Assembly: GCF_035944355.1 (NCBI RefSeq)
Contig: NZ_DASZBH010000010.1
Location: 62,001-126,000 of the forward strand
Source: Frateuria_A sp035944355
GTDB taxonomy: Bacteria > Pseudomonadota > Gammaproteobacteria > Xanthomonadales > Rhodanobacteraceae
Direction of reading: 5' to 3'
DNA: 64,000 nt
The position numbers were made by a program, and so were the translations under genes. Shown piece after piece: positions 19,604 to 27,862 of this stretch; within the stretch, counting starts at the first letter, position 1, and each line of letters begins with the position of its first letter. The notes beneath the pieces are model-generated. The model saw only the letters and a list, made by a program, of their open reading frames with translations. It ran no database searches and had not been told where the DNA came from.

Positions 19604-20299
19604 TCATGGCGTGCCGACCGGTGCGGCGACGCGGCCCTCGGAGAGCTCCACACCGCGTGCGCAGCGTGCGGCCAGTTGCGCATCATGGGTCACCAGCACC
19701 AGCGTGGTGCGCTGGTCGCGGTTCAGCGCGAACAGCAGATCGGCCACGTGCCGGCCGGTGCGTTGGTCCAGGTTGCCGGTGGGCTCGTCGGCGAACAGCA
19801 CGCCCGGGCCGTGCACGAAGGCGCGCGCGATCGCCACGCGCTGCTGCTCGCCGCCGGAAAGCTGCGCCGGATAGTGCCGATGGCGAGCCGTCAGGCCCAC
19901 TGCAGCGAGCGCCTCGTGCGCCCGCGTGCGCGCGTCGTCGCGACCTTCCAGCTCCAGCGGCAGCATCACGTTCTCCTCCGCGGTGAGCGCGGGCAGCAGG
20001 TGGAAGGACTGGAACACGAAACCCACCCGCCGCCGGCGCAGGTCCGCACGCGCTTCCTCGTCCATCGTTTCCAGCGTATGGCCGTCCAGGCGGATGGAGC
20101 CCGCGCTGGGCGTGTCCAGTCCGGCGAGCAGGCCGAGCAGGGTCGTCTTGCCGGAACCGGACGCGCCGACGATGGCGAAGCTCTCGCCCGCGTGCACCGC
20201 CAGGCTCACGCCGGCCAGGATGTCCAGCCGCCCTTCGGGGCCGCGCACGGTCTTGCTAACATCGCGGGCCTCCAGAAGAGGTTGGGAAGGTTCGCTCAT
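19604..20299 (-). CDS. ybbA: ABC transporter ATP-binding protein YbbA
   Basis: A 231-residue MacB/LolD-type ATPase. Walker A is GASGSGKT (45-52), Q96 lies in VFQSF, the signature is LSGGEQQRVAIARA (146-159), and Walker B is VLFADEPTGNLD. It partners with YbbP 85 bases downstream. The MDEEARADLR and GFVFQSF segments match E. coli YbbA closely. Its ATG overlaps the ATG of tesA on the other strand (CATG), and its ribosome site AGGA lies inside tesA codons 2-5. Confidence 0.95.
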   Translation of the reverse strand: MSEPSQPLLEARDVSKTVRGPEGRLDILAGVSLAVHAGESFAIVGASGSGKTTLLGLLAGLDTPSAGSIRLDGHTLETMDEEARADLRRRRVGFVFQSFHLLPALTAEENVMLPLELEGRDDARTRAHEALAAVGLTARHRHYPAQLSGGEQQRVAIARAFVHGPGVLFADEPTGNLDQRTGRHVADLLFALNRDQRTTLVLVTHDAQLAARCARGVELSEGRVAAPVGTP

Positions 20300-20930
20300 G
20301 CGTCGATTCCTCATGCTGCTGGCGGTGCTGCTGATCGGATGGTGCGGCCTGGCACAGGCGGCCGCACCGAAAGCGGCGGCGACGAAGACCGTGCTGGTAC
20401 TGGGCGATTCGCTCTCGGCCGCACACAACATCGGCGCGAACGAAGGCTGGGTGCATCTGCTGGAAGTACGCCTCGCCAAGATGGAGCCGCCCTGGCGCGT
20501 GGTCAATGCCAGCATCAGCGGCGAGACGACGCTGAGCGGCCGGCATCGCCTGCCGCAACTGCTGGCGACCTACAAGCCGACCGTGCTGGTCTTGGAACTG
20601 GGCGCCAACGACGGCCTGCGCGGCCTGCCGCTGGAGGCGATGAAAAGCAATCTCGCCGCCATGGTCGACATGGCGCAAAAGGCGCACGCGCGGGTGTTGC
20701 TGCTGGGCATCGAGCTGCCGGTCAACTACGGGCCGCGCTACCGCGATGGCCTGCGCGCCGTTTACGTCGACCTCGCGCGCGCCAAACGCACCGCGCTGGT
20801 GCCTTTCCTGCTAAAAGGCGTGGCGCTGGATCCTTCGCGGATGCAGGAGGACGGCCTGCATCCGACGGCGGCGGGCGAGCCGGCCGTGCTCGATACGGTG
20901 TGGTCGCAGCTGGCGCCGCTGCTGCGCTGA
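20298..20930 (+). CDS. tesA: periplasmic SGNH esterase/thioesterase TesA
   Basis: A 210-residue exported hydrolase (thioesterase I, lysophospholipase L1, protease I). The signal peptide MRRFLMLLAVLLIGWCGLAQA is cleaved near residue 21. SGNH motifs are GDSLS (nucleophile S38), G75 in SISGET, GAND (N104) and DGLHP (D185, H188). The gene is divergent from ybbA with overlapping start codons, the same pairing as in E. coli. GGAAGG lies about 7 bases before the ATG, inside ybbA coding sequence. Confidence 0.95.
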   Translation: MRRFLMLLAVLLIGWCGLAQAAAPKAAATKTVLVLGDSLSAAHNIGANEGWVHLLEVRLAKMEPPWRVVNASISGETTLSGRHRLPQLLATYKPTVLVLELGANDGLRGLPLEAMKSNLAAMVDMAQKAHARVLLLGIELPVNYGPRYRDGLRAVYVDLARAKRTALVPFLLKGVALDPSRMQEDGLHPTAAGEPAVLDTVWSQLAPLLR

Positions 20931-21027
20931 AGAAGCGGAGGAATACGCTTCAAACCGTGCGCCAGCTCCCGTTCTGCATCGAGGCTGAAAAAATTCACGC
21001 TGCTGTCACCCCACGCATCGTTAGCTC

Positions 21028-21041
21028 TTCACATTTGTGAA
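21028..21041 (+). promoter_or_regulatory. palindrome upstream of the response regulator gene
   Basis: TTCACATTTGTGAA, arms of 6 bases around TT, lies 19 bases before the response regulator start. It could be an operator or autoregulatory site. Half-sites TCACA and TGTGA occur in CRP sites, but there in the opposite order, so this is not a CRP box. Confidence 0.3.
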
Positions 21042-21060
21042 AACAAACAACGGAGGGACC

Positions 21061-21786
21061 ATGAGCCTACGCGACGAGCAGTCCGGCCTGATCTTGCTGG
21101 TTGAGGACAATCGGCAGATCGCTGAAATGGTTGGCGAATTTCTGGAGCGCCGTGGCTATTCGGTGGACTACGCCGCCGACGGGGTCAGCGGCCTGCACCT
21201 GGCCGTATCCAACAGCTACGACGTCATCGTGCTCGACCTGATGCTGCCGGGCATGGATGGCTTGGATGTCTGCCGCAAGCTGCGCAAGGACGCGAAGAAA
21301 TCCACTCCGGTGCTGATGTTGACCGCGCGCGACACGCTGGAAGACAAGCTGATCGGCCTGGAAGCTGGCGCCGACGATTACCTGGTCAAGCCCTTCGAAG
21401 TACGCGAACTCGAAGCGCGCCTGCGCGCCCTGATCCGCCGCGACCGCCGCCAGGTTTCCTCCGAGGTGCTCACGGTCGGCGACATGACGCTGGATACCGC
21501 AACGTTGCGGCTCACCCGCGGCGGGCAGGAGCTGACCGTCTCGCCGATCGGCCTGAAGCTGCTGGCGATCCTGATGCGCGAATCGCCGCGCGTGGTCAGC
21601 CGCCGTGACATCGAGCGGGAGATCTGGGGCGACACGCTGCCCGATTCGGACACCTTGCGTTCGCACCTCTACAACCTGCGCCGCGTGATCGACAAACCGT
21701 TCGACCGGCCGTTGCTGCACACCATCCACTCGGCCGGCTATCGTCTTGCCGACCTGGAAACGGAAGTGGCCACGGCCACCGCCTGA
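21061..21786 (+). CDS. OmpR-family response regulator
   Basis: A 241-residue two-component regulator. The receiver domain (residues 8-122) has the acidic pair E15/D16, the phosphoacceptor D59 in IVLDLMLPGMDG, T88 and K110 in LVKPFE. A winged-helix DNA-binding domain (about 135-230) contains SHLYNLRRVIDKPF and the wing IHSAGYRL. GGAGGG lies 5 bases before the ATG. The histidine kinase gene follows 9 bases after its stop, so the pair is an operon. Target genes are unknown. Confidence 0.94.
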   Translation: MSLRDEQSGLILLVEDNRQIAEMVGEFLERRGYSVDYAADGVSGLHLAVSNSYDVIVLDLMLPGMDGLDVCRKLRKDAKKSTPVLMLTARDTLEDKLIGLEAGADDYLVKPFEVRELEARLRALIRRDRRQVSSEVLTVGDMTLDTATLRLTRGGQELTVSPIGLKLLAILMRESPRVVSRRDIEREIWGDTLPDSDTLRSHLYNLRRVIDKPFDRPLLHTIHSAGYRLADLETEVATATA

Positions 21787-21795
21787 CCGAGCGGG

Positions 21796-22788
21796 GTGAG
21801 CATTACAGCAACAGACATGGATAGAGGTCTGACACAGGGACACGCAGAGGTGCGAGGGCCGGCCGGCGCATTCCATCGCCGGCTTGCGCTCATTTTCGGC
21901 CTGCATCTGCTCGGCGTGCTGATCTGCGTGATGCTGGGCTGGTTCAGCGTCGCGCCTTTGGCCGCGGTGTTCGTGCTGATCGTGGTCATCAGCGTCCTTG
22001 CGTGGCTGGCGGCACGGCGGCAATGGCGCCCAGTCGGACGGCTCGCGCGGGTGATCGATGCCTGGGACGAGCGGCCCGACCTGGACGCGCTGGCGCCGTC
22101 GCGGCTGTCCGGGGGTGCCGACGCCGACGTGGTGTCGCTGGCCCGCGGCCTGCATGGCTTCGCGACGCGCATCGCGGGCTACAACCTGCGCGAGCGCAAC
22201 TTCACGCGCGACGCCAGCCACGAGCTACGCAGTCCGCTCACCGTCATCAAGATGTCGGCGGACATGCTTTCGGACGAGTCCGAACTGAGCAAGTTCGGTG
22301 TGCGGTCGGTCAAGCGCATCCAGCGCGCCACGCGCGAAATGGAAGCACTGATCGAAGCGCTGCTGATCCTGGCGCGCGAGTCGGACGTGGGTGCAGGCGA
22401 AGAGGAGTTCGTCGTCAACGACGTGCTGAGCAAGAGCCTGGATGACCTGCGTCAGCTGCTGGAGGGGCGTTCGATCGATCTGGAACTCGAGGAACCGGCC
22501 CGCTTCGCGCTGCGCGCTTCGCCGCGCGTCTTCATGGTGTTGTGCTGGCAGTTGATCCGCAATGCCAGCCAGCAGGCCGATCATGGAACCATCCGCATCA
22601 CCGTGCTGCCGGGCGCCATCGCGGTGTCCAACCGCGTCGATGCCGCGCCTGCGATCGACCGGCATGGCTTCGAGCTGGCCATTGCCCAGCGGATCAGCGA
22701 GCGGTTCCACTGGCCGCTGGAACTGCAGACACGCGACAGCACCGAGCACATCGCGCGCATCAGCTTCCCCGATACGCTGCCGGCCTGA
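21796..22788 (+). CDS. sensor histidine kinase with degenerate ATP-binding region
   Basis: A 330-residue inner-membrane sensor partner of the response regulator. Two TM helices lie at about 30-50 and 54-73, with almost no periplasmic loop. A HAMP-like linker and a HisKA domain follow with H142 in RDASHELRSPLTVIK. The N box is LIRNASQQA (N256). The expected G1 motif DxGxG is absent: the sequence reads VSNRVDAAP, and the ATP lid is very short. Related small kinases have VSNxG there. The start may be this GTG or an ATG at 21817; neither has a strong ribosome site. Confidence 0.85.
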   Translation: MSITATDMDRGLTQGHAEVRGPAGAFHRRLALIFGLHLLGVLICVMLGWFSVAPLAAVFVLIVVISVLAWLAARRQWRPVGRLARVIDAWDERPDLDALAPSRLSGGADADVVSLARGLHGFATRIAGYNLRERNFTRDASHELRSPLTVIKMSADMLSDESELSKFGVRSVKRIQRATREMEALIEALLILARESDVGAGEEEFVVNDVLSKSLDDLRQLLEGRSIDLELEEPARFALRASPRVFMVLCWQLIRNASQQADHGTIRITVLPGAIAVSNRVDAAPAIDRHGFELAIAQRISERFHWPLELQTRDSTEHIARISFPDTLPA

Positions 22789-22815
22789 GCCTCGTCCCGG
22801 GTTGTGCGGAAGATC

Positions 22816-22845
22816 GTGCGCGGCCGCGTCTGCATGGCCGCGCAC
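22816..22845. terminator. hairpin between convergent genes
   Basis: A perfect 10-bp stem GTGCGCGGCC / GGCCGCGCAC with a 10-base loop lies between the ends of the histidine kinase gene and the CoA-transferase gene. It has no T tract on either side, so it may act as a weak bidirectional terminator or 3'-end stabiliser. Confidence 0.4.
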
Positions 22846-22857
22846 GCCGTGAGGGTT

Positions 22858-24210
22858 TCAGCCAGCCAACGCGACCTTGAAGCCGCAGCCGGTCTTGGCT
22901 TTCACCTCGTCGAGTGAGACGCCCTCGTTGAGCTCGATCAGGGTCAGGCCCTGGCCCTTGGCCACTTCGAACACGCACAGGTCGGTGATGATCAGGTCGA
23001 CCACTTCCTTGCCGGTCAGCGGCAGGTCGCACTGAGGCTTGATCTTCGGGCTGCCGTCTTTCGCGGTGTGCTCCATCAGCACCACCACCCGCTTGACGCC
23101 GCTGACCAGGTCCATCGCGCCGCCCGGGCCCTTCACCATCTTGCCCGGCACCATCCAGTTGGCCAGGTCGCCGGTGGCCGAGACTTCCAGGCCGCCCAGG
23201 ATCGACAGGTCGATGTGCCCGCCGCGGATCATCGCGAACGAGTCCGCGCTGGAGAAGAAAGCCGAGCCGGGCAGGGTGGTGATGGTTTGCTTGCCGGCGT
23301 TGATCAGGTCCGGGTCGATCTGGTCTTCGGTAGGGAACGGGCCGATGCCCAGCAAGCCGTTCTCCGACTGCAGGATCACGTCCATGCCTTCGGGAATGTA
23401 ATTGGCCACCAGCGTCGGGATGCCGATGCCCAGATTCACGTAGAAGCCGTCGCGCAGTTCCTTCGCCGCGCGTCGCGCCATCGTGGTGCGCAGGGGGCTT
23501 TCCTTGCCGGTATTGGCGCCGGCGATGGTGCGGAATTCGATGCGCTTTTCGTATTTCTCGCCCTGGATGATGCGGTCGACGTAGATGCCGGGAACATGGA
23601 TGTTGTTCGGGTCCAGTTCGCCCACCTCGACCAGGTGCTCCACCTCGGCCACGCAGACCTTGCCGCAGGTGGCGATCATCGGGTTGAAGTTGCGCGCGGT
23701 CTCGCGGAAGACCAGGTTGCCCAGGCGGTCGCCCTTCCATGCCTTGACGATGGAAACATCGGCGTGGATGGCTTCCTCCAGCACGTACTCCTTGCCGTCG
23801 AAGGTCTTGGTTTCCTTGCCCTCGGCCAGCTTGGTGCCGAACGCGGTGCGCGTGTAGAAGCCGGGGATGCCGGCGCCGCCGGCTCGCAGCTTCTCGGCCA
23901 GCGTGCCTTGCGGGGTGAGGTGCAACTCGAGCTCGCCGGAAAGCACCTGGCGCTCGAATTCCTTGTTCTCGCCGACGTAGGAAGCGTAGACGCGCTTGAC
24001 CTGGTGGGTCTTGAGCAACGGTCCCATGCCGAAGTCGTCCACGCCGGCGTTGTTGCCGACGATGGTCAGCCCCTTGGTGCCGGCCTTCAGCAGCGCCCCG
24101 ATCAGGTTCTCGGGGATGCCGCACAGGCCGAAACCGCCGGCGGCGATCGTCATCTCGTCGAACAACAGGCCGTCGAGGGCCGCCTCCGCGCTTGCGTACA
24201 CCTTGTCCAT
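22858..24210 (-). CDS. single-chain succinyl-CoA:3-ketoacid CoA-transferase (A and B subunits fused)
   Basis: A 450-residue class I CoA-transferase. The A-subunit half (1-about 235) has the glycine motif AAGGFGLCGIPENLI and ends at about FRTIAG. The B-subunit half has the catalytic SENGLLGIGPFP with E283, then GGHIDLSILGGLEVS. It moves CoA from succinyl-CoA to acetoacetate in ketone-body and branched-chain catabolism. Most bacteria encode the subunits separately (ScoA/ScoB); this single chain has the layout of the mitochondrial enzyme. GGAAGG lies 8 bases before the ATG. Confidence 0.93.
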   Translation of the reverse strand: MDKVYASAEAALDGLLFDEMTIAAGGFGLCGIPENLIGALLKAGTKGLTIVGNNAGVDDFGMGPLLKTHQVKRVYASYVGENKEFERQVLSGELELHLTPQGTLAEKLRAGGAGIPGFYTRTAFGTKLAEGKETKTFDGKEYVLEEAIHADVSIVKAWKGDRLGNLVFRETARNFNPMIATCGKVCVAEVEHLVEVGELDPNNIHVPGIYVDRIIQGEKYEKRIEFRTIAGANTGKESPLRTTMARRAAKELRDGFYVNLGIGIPTLVANYIPEGMDVILQSENGLLGIGPFPTEDQIDPDLINAGKQTITTLPGSAFFSSADSFAMIRGGHIDLSILGGLEVSATGDLANWMVPGKMVKGPGGAMDLVSGVKRVVVLMEHTAKDGSPKIKPQCDLPLTGKEVVDLIITDLCVFEVAKGQGLTLIELNEGVSLDEVKAKTGCGFKVALAG

Positions 24211-24751
24211 TGCAGTGCCTTCCGGTGGGAGAGTCAGCTGCCAAGGATACGACGGAAGAGGCGGGCGCCGTGTCGTACCAAGGTCGCAAGCCACCGTGCC
24301 GCCCGGGCTTTCCACGGTTGCCGGAGCGTGCCTGGTGGCGGCTGGGGGAGCTACGGCAACAAGCCGTGGAAAGATCCGTTTCGCTCGTAAACATGGCCTT
24401 CGTTTGCGAATACCACCACCTGGCTCCCCGTCGCCGTGCCGTGGGCCTGCTCATGGACCTCGCCCTGGCGACGGGCCTGACGGGCATCGTGTACGGCGGC
24501 CAGCGCCGGCGGGAAGCTTCCGCAGGGCGCGGCTCGAGGCGTTGCCGAGCTGATCGCCCTTCAAGCAGGCTTGTCGCTGGCCCATCCGCAGGCCCGGCCG
24601 CAATGGAGTTACGCCACGTATCCGCGGATCGGGCCTTGCCGGAGTAGCCGGTGGGGCCGTCTACACGCGGTGTTCGAAGGCAGGCAGGTACGCTTCCAGG
24701 CCGAGTGAATGGCCCACGCGCCCGGTGGGTGGGTCTACCGGAGGATCCGTC
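24211..24751. other. 540-base gap without a recognised gene
   Basis: This divergent gap separates the CoA-transferase and asparaginase genes. It must hold promoters for both. Open frames here (for example from the ATG at about 24393) lack known motifs and good ribosome sites. It may contain a decayed gene. The only clear structure is the inverted repeat at 24308-24373. Confidence 0.5.
24308..24373. repeat. long imperfect inverted repeat
   Basis: CTTTCCACGG (24308-24317) pairs with CCGTGGAAAG (24364-24373), and TTGCCG (24318-24323) pairs with CGGCAA (24354-24359). The right side has a 4-base bulge and the loop is about 30 bases. Together they give a 16-bp stem in otherwise unexplained intergenic DNA. 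Confidence 0.6.
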
Positions 24752-25780
24752 ATGAGAGCGTGGGGCCTGCTTGCCATCGTCGCTTTTGGAGCCGCCGCCA
24801 TGAGCCATGCCGCCACGCCCGTACTGGTGATCCACGGCGGCTCCGGCGTGGTCAGGCGGGACTTGGATCCGGGGAAGGAAAAGGAGATCCGCGCGGCGCT
24901 GGCCAAGGCCCTGCAGAGCGGCTATGCGAGGCTGAAGGCGGGCGGGGCGGCGCTGGACGGGGTCACCGCCGCGCTCACGGTGCTGGAGGACGATCCCAAC
25001 TTCAACGCTGGCAAGGGCTCGGTCTTCACCCATGACGGGCGCAACGAGCTGGACGCGGCGATCATGGACGGCAGCACGTTGCGCGCCGGTGCGGTGGCCG
25101 GGGTGCATCGGGTGAAGAACCCGATCCTGCTGGCGCGCGCGGTGATGGAGAAGTCGCAGCACGTGATGCTGATCGGCGACGGCGCCGAGGAGTTCGCGCG
25201 GGAGGTGGGCGTGACGCTGGTGGACCCGTCCTACTTCCGTACCGAACAGCGCTGGCAGCAGCTGCAGAAAGCGTTGCGGGAAGACAGCCAGGGCAAGCCG
25301 CATGCGGACGGGGAGACGGCCAGGCATTTCGGCACCGTCGGCGCGGTGGCGTTGGATGCGCGAGGGCACCTGGCGGCCGGCACCTCCACCGGTGGCATGA
25401 CGGACAAGCGCTGGGGCCGGGTAGGCGATTCGTCCATCATCGGCGCGGGTACCTATGCCAATGCCGACTGTGCCGTGTCGGGCACCGGCTGGGGTGAGTT
25501 CTACATCCGCACGGTGGCGGCGCACGCGATCTGCATGCGGGTGTCGCTGATGCACGTGCCGCTGGAGCGTGCAGCGGCCGAAGTGATCAACCAGGAGATC
25601 CCCGCCATGGGAGGCAATGGCGGCGCCATCGCGCTGGATGCCCATGGTCATATCGCCATGCCGTTCAATACCGAAGGCATGTATCGCGGGTGGATCAGCA
25701 GCGACGGCGTGCCGCACGTGGCGATCTACGACGACGAGCCGGACGTGGGCGTGGGAGCGCAGGATGGTCCGGGCCGATAG
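24752..25780 (+). CDS. exported isoaspartyl peptidase/L-asparaginase (Ntn-hydrolase)
   Basis: A 342-residue plant-type asparaginase. A signal peptide ends near SHA/ATP, so the enzyme should be periplasmic. IHGGSGV and the FNAGKGSVF and DAAIMDG segments belong to the alpha subunit. Autocleavage is expected before T195 in HFGTVGAVALD, which becomes the nucleophile. GTSTGGM and the substrate arginine of RVGDSSIIGAGTYA follow. It removes beta-aspartyl residues from peptides and hydrolyses asparagine. GGAGGA lies 7 bases before the ATG. Confidence 0.93.
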   Translation: MRAWGLLAIVAFGAAAMSHAATPVLVIHGGSGVVRRDLDPGKEKEIRAALAKALQSGYARLKAGGAALDGVTAALTVLEDDPNFNAGKGSVFTHDGRNELDAAIMDGSTLRAGAVAGVHRVKNPILLARAVMEKSQHVMLIGDGAEEFAREVGVTLVDPSYFRTEQRWQQLQKALREDSQGKPHADGETARHFGTVGAVALDARGHLAAGTSTGGMTDKRWGRVGDSSIIGAGTYANADCAVSGTGWGEFYIRTVAAHAICMRVSLMHVPLERAAAEVINQEIPAMGGNGGAIALDAHGHIAMPFNTEGMYRGWISSDGVPHVAIYDDEPDVGVGAQDGPGR

Positions 25781-25812
25781 ACCTCCGGGCCACGCGTGCG
25801 AAAAAAGTCGTG

Positions 25813-26790
25813 CTAGGGCGATGCCGTGCAACCGGTCACGCAGCGGAAGTACGCCTTGGCGCCCGGATAGTCGATCGTCATCGTGAAGTGCCCAAGCACG
25901 TTGCCGCCGACGGCCCCTTCCACCGGCTTGTCCATCATGCTCGACATGAATACGTGGAAGGCGTGGTCAGGGCGCTCGGTGAACCACACGGGGCCTGCCG
26001 ACCAGCCGGCGACCCCTACCCGCGGCACCTCGATCAGCCGGGTGGCGCGCTGGGCGCCGAACAGGTCGTCGCCCTTGTCCACCACACGCCAGTCTGGATG
26101 CGCACGGCGCCAATGCTCGAGCATGGACGTGGTGATGTAGCTGGCCACGCCATAACCGCCCACGGTCGGCGTACCGCTTGCCTTCTCACCCGCGGCGGTG
26201 GGGTGGGCGGTGGCGCCGGTGTCCAGCAGCATGTCCAGCGGCTGGCCGTCGACGCGGAGGGTGATGCGCGCAAAGCCGGAAGCCAGCTCGCCCTTGGCGT
26301 TACGCTGGAATCCCAGCGCGGTGGAATGGCTGGCCGGATCGGGGTGCCAGCCGGCGCCTTCCAGGGTCAGGCGCCGCGCCGGATAGTCAAACGTCCACAC
26401 GCGGCCGGGCAGGTAGCCCGCGCCGAGTTGTCCATCCACATCGTAGCTGCCGCCGTTGATCATCAGGGCGGTGCCGCACGGACCCGGCAATGGCGGCGGC
26501 AGGCCCCGGCCGCTCTTGTATGCAGGCGGTTGCGCCACGGCGACCGGCTCGCCGCCCAACTTGCAGGTGCCGGTCTTCAGCTGCAGCCGTGTTGCCGCGG
26601 CTTGCGTGAGCCAGTACATCCCGCCGCTGCCTCCGCCGCCGGTATCCACCAGCAGTTTCAAGGACTGGCCGTCGGCCGTTCGCGGGACGGCATAAAAGTG
26701 GCCTGCCTGGTAAAGAGTAGGCACCACCACACCGCCGGCTGGCGCGGCGGCCGATGCGGCGCTGGCAAACAAAGCGGCGGCGAGGAGCAT
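25813..26790 (-). CDS. exported pepsin/retropepsin-like aspartic protease with two DTG motifs
   Basis: A 325-residue protein with a short signal peptide (MLLAAALFASAASA). Two DTG motifs stand where the catalytic aspartates of a two-lobed aspartic protease would be: LLVDTGGGG near residue 49 and MLLDTGATAH near residue 188. Each lobe ends in a hydrophobic-Gly segment (VDGQLGAGYL; VGGNVLGHF). The first motif is followed by a glycine-rich stretch rather than the usual Ser/Thr. AAGGAG lies 8 bases before the ATG. Four cysteines could form disulfides. Substrate unknown; proteolytic activity is inference. Confidence 0.75.
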   Translation of the reverse strand: MLLAAALFASAASAAAPAGGVVVPTLYQAGHFYAVPRTADGQSLKLLVDTGGGGSGGMYWLTQAAATRLQLKTGTCKLGGEPVAVAQPPAYKSGRGLPPPLPGPCGTALMINGGSYDVDGQLGAGYLPGRVWTFDYPARRLTLEGAGWHPDPASHSTALGFQRNAKGELASGFARITLRVDGQPLDMLLDTGATAHPTAAGEKASGTPTVGGYGVASYITTSMLEHWRRAHPDWRVVDKGDDLFGAQRATRLIEVPRVGVAGWSAGPVWFTERPDHAFHVFMSSMMDKPVEGAVGGNVLGHFTMTIDYPGAKAYFRCVTGCTASP

Positions 26791-26891
26791 CTCCGTATTC
26801 TCCTTGAATGGCTACAATGCGAACGATCATGGCTGGCGGTCCTTGCCGCTGCATGTGCCGGTAGCACCACCCAACCCTTCCTGGAGCCTCG

Positions 26892-27380
26892 ATGTCCATT
26901 TCGCTGATCGCCGCACTGGATGAGAACTTCGCCATCGGCCGCAAGGGGCAACTGCCCTGGCACTTGCCGGACGACCTGCGCTGGTTCAAGCAATTGACGC
27001 TCGGCAAGTACGTGCTGATGGGCTACAACACCGCGGTGGCGATTGGCCGGGCCTTGCCCGACCGGCACAACCTGGTGCTCTCGCGCCGGCACGAGGCGCC
27101 GTTCCCCGGGCAGGTCGCCGTGCGCTCGCTCGAGGAGGCACAGGCGCGCGCCGGCGGCACCGGGCTGATGGTCATCGGCGGCGGCCAGGTCTATGCCGCG
27201 GCGCTGCCGCATGCCCGGCGCATGTACCTGACCTGGGTCAGCGCGGCGGTCGAGGGCGCCGACACGTTCTTCCCCGGCGTGCACCTGCACGACTGGACCG
27301 AGGTCTCGCGCACGCATCACAAGGCCGATGCGGAGCACCAGTACAGCTTCGACATGGTCGAGTACGTGCGCGAATCCTGA
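26892..27380 (+). CDS. folA: dihydrofolate reductase
   Basis: A 162-residue enzyme that reduces dihydrofolate with NADPH for thymidylate and purine synthesis. The start SLIAALDENFAIGRKGQLPWHLPDDLRWFK is diagnostic; D28 is the catalytic acid. The NADPH motif VIGGGQVYAAALP and the C-terminal SFDMVEYVRE are present. Normal chromosomal length. mutT follows 6 bases after the stop. Confidence 0.97.
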   Translation: MSISLIAALDENFAIGRKGQLPWHLPDDLRWFKQLTLGKYVLMGYNTAVAIGRALPDRHNLVLSRRHEAPFPGQVAVRSLEEAQARAGGTGLMVIGGGQVYAAALPHARRMYLTWVSAAVEGADTFFPGVHLHDWTEVSRTHHKADAEHQYSFDMVEYVRES

Positions 27381-27386
27381 TCGTCG

Positions 27387-27803
27387 ATGGCCATCATGCA
27401 CGTGGTGGCCGGCGTGCTTGTCGACACGGCCGGACGCGTGCTGCTCGCGCAGCGGCCGCCAGGCAAGCACCTGGCCGGGATGTGGGAGTTTCCCGGCGGC
27501 AAGCTCGAATCCGGAGAAACGCCGCAGGCCGGACTGGCTCGCGAGCTGCACGAAGAGCTGGATATCCGGATCGAGCCGGCCGACATCGCTGCGCTGACCC
27601 AGGTGCCGTGGAGCTACGGCGAGCGCGAGTTGCTGCTGGACGCGTGGCGGGTCCATGCCTGGCAGGGCGCGCCGCGATCCGTGGAAGGCCAGGCCTTGCA
27701 ATGGCGGCACCCGCACGACATCGAGCCTGCGCAGCTGGCGCCCGCTGACCGGGAAATCCTGCGCGCCGTTGCCCTGTGGAGTAGCCGTCCGCAACGCGTC
27801 TAG
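27387..27803 (+). CDS. mutT: Nudix hydrolase, MutT (8-oxo-dGTP diphosphatase) type
   Basis: A 138-residue Nudix enzyme. The Nudix box runs from G38 to I60 with the REL-EE core (ARELHEELDI); the usual final glycine is aspartate. The start HVVAGVLVDTAGRVLLAQRPPGKHLAGMWEFPGGK matches MutT closely. It clears 8-oxo-dGTP from the nucleotide pool. It is co-oriented with folA and probably co-transcribed. Confidence 0.92.
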   Translation: MAIMHVVAGVLVDTAGRVLLAQRPPGKHLAGMWEFPGGKLESGETPQAGLARELHEELDIRIEPADIAALTQVPWSYGERELLLDAWRVHAWQGAPRSVEGQALQWRHPHDIEPAQLAPADREILRAVALWSSRPQRV

Positions 27804-27862
27804 CGCGGCGCCGACCCGCGTGGTGGCGGGATGCGGAGACGCTTCCGCCGTGACCGCGCTGT

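Noticed and set aside
21028..21041. CRP/Clp binding site before the response regulator
   Set aside because: The half-sites are in reverse order and only 2 bases apart, so they do not fit TGTGA-N6-TCACA.
24393..24647. A small protein gene starting MAFVCEYHH
   Set aside because: No ribosome site, no family motif and an Arg-rich low-complexity end; not supportable as a gene.
22760..25831. A 1023-residue minus-strand frame crossing several genes
   Set aside because: It crosses the CoA-transferase, the gap and the asparaginase out of frame; no homology.
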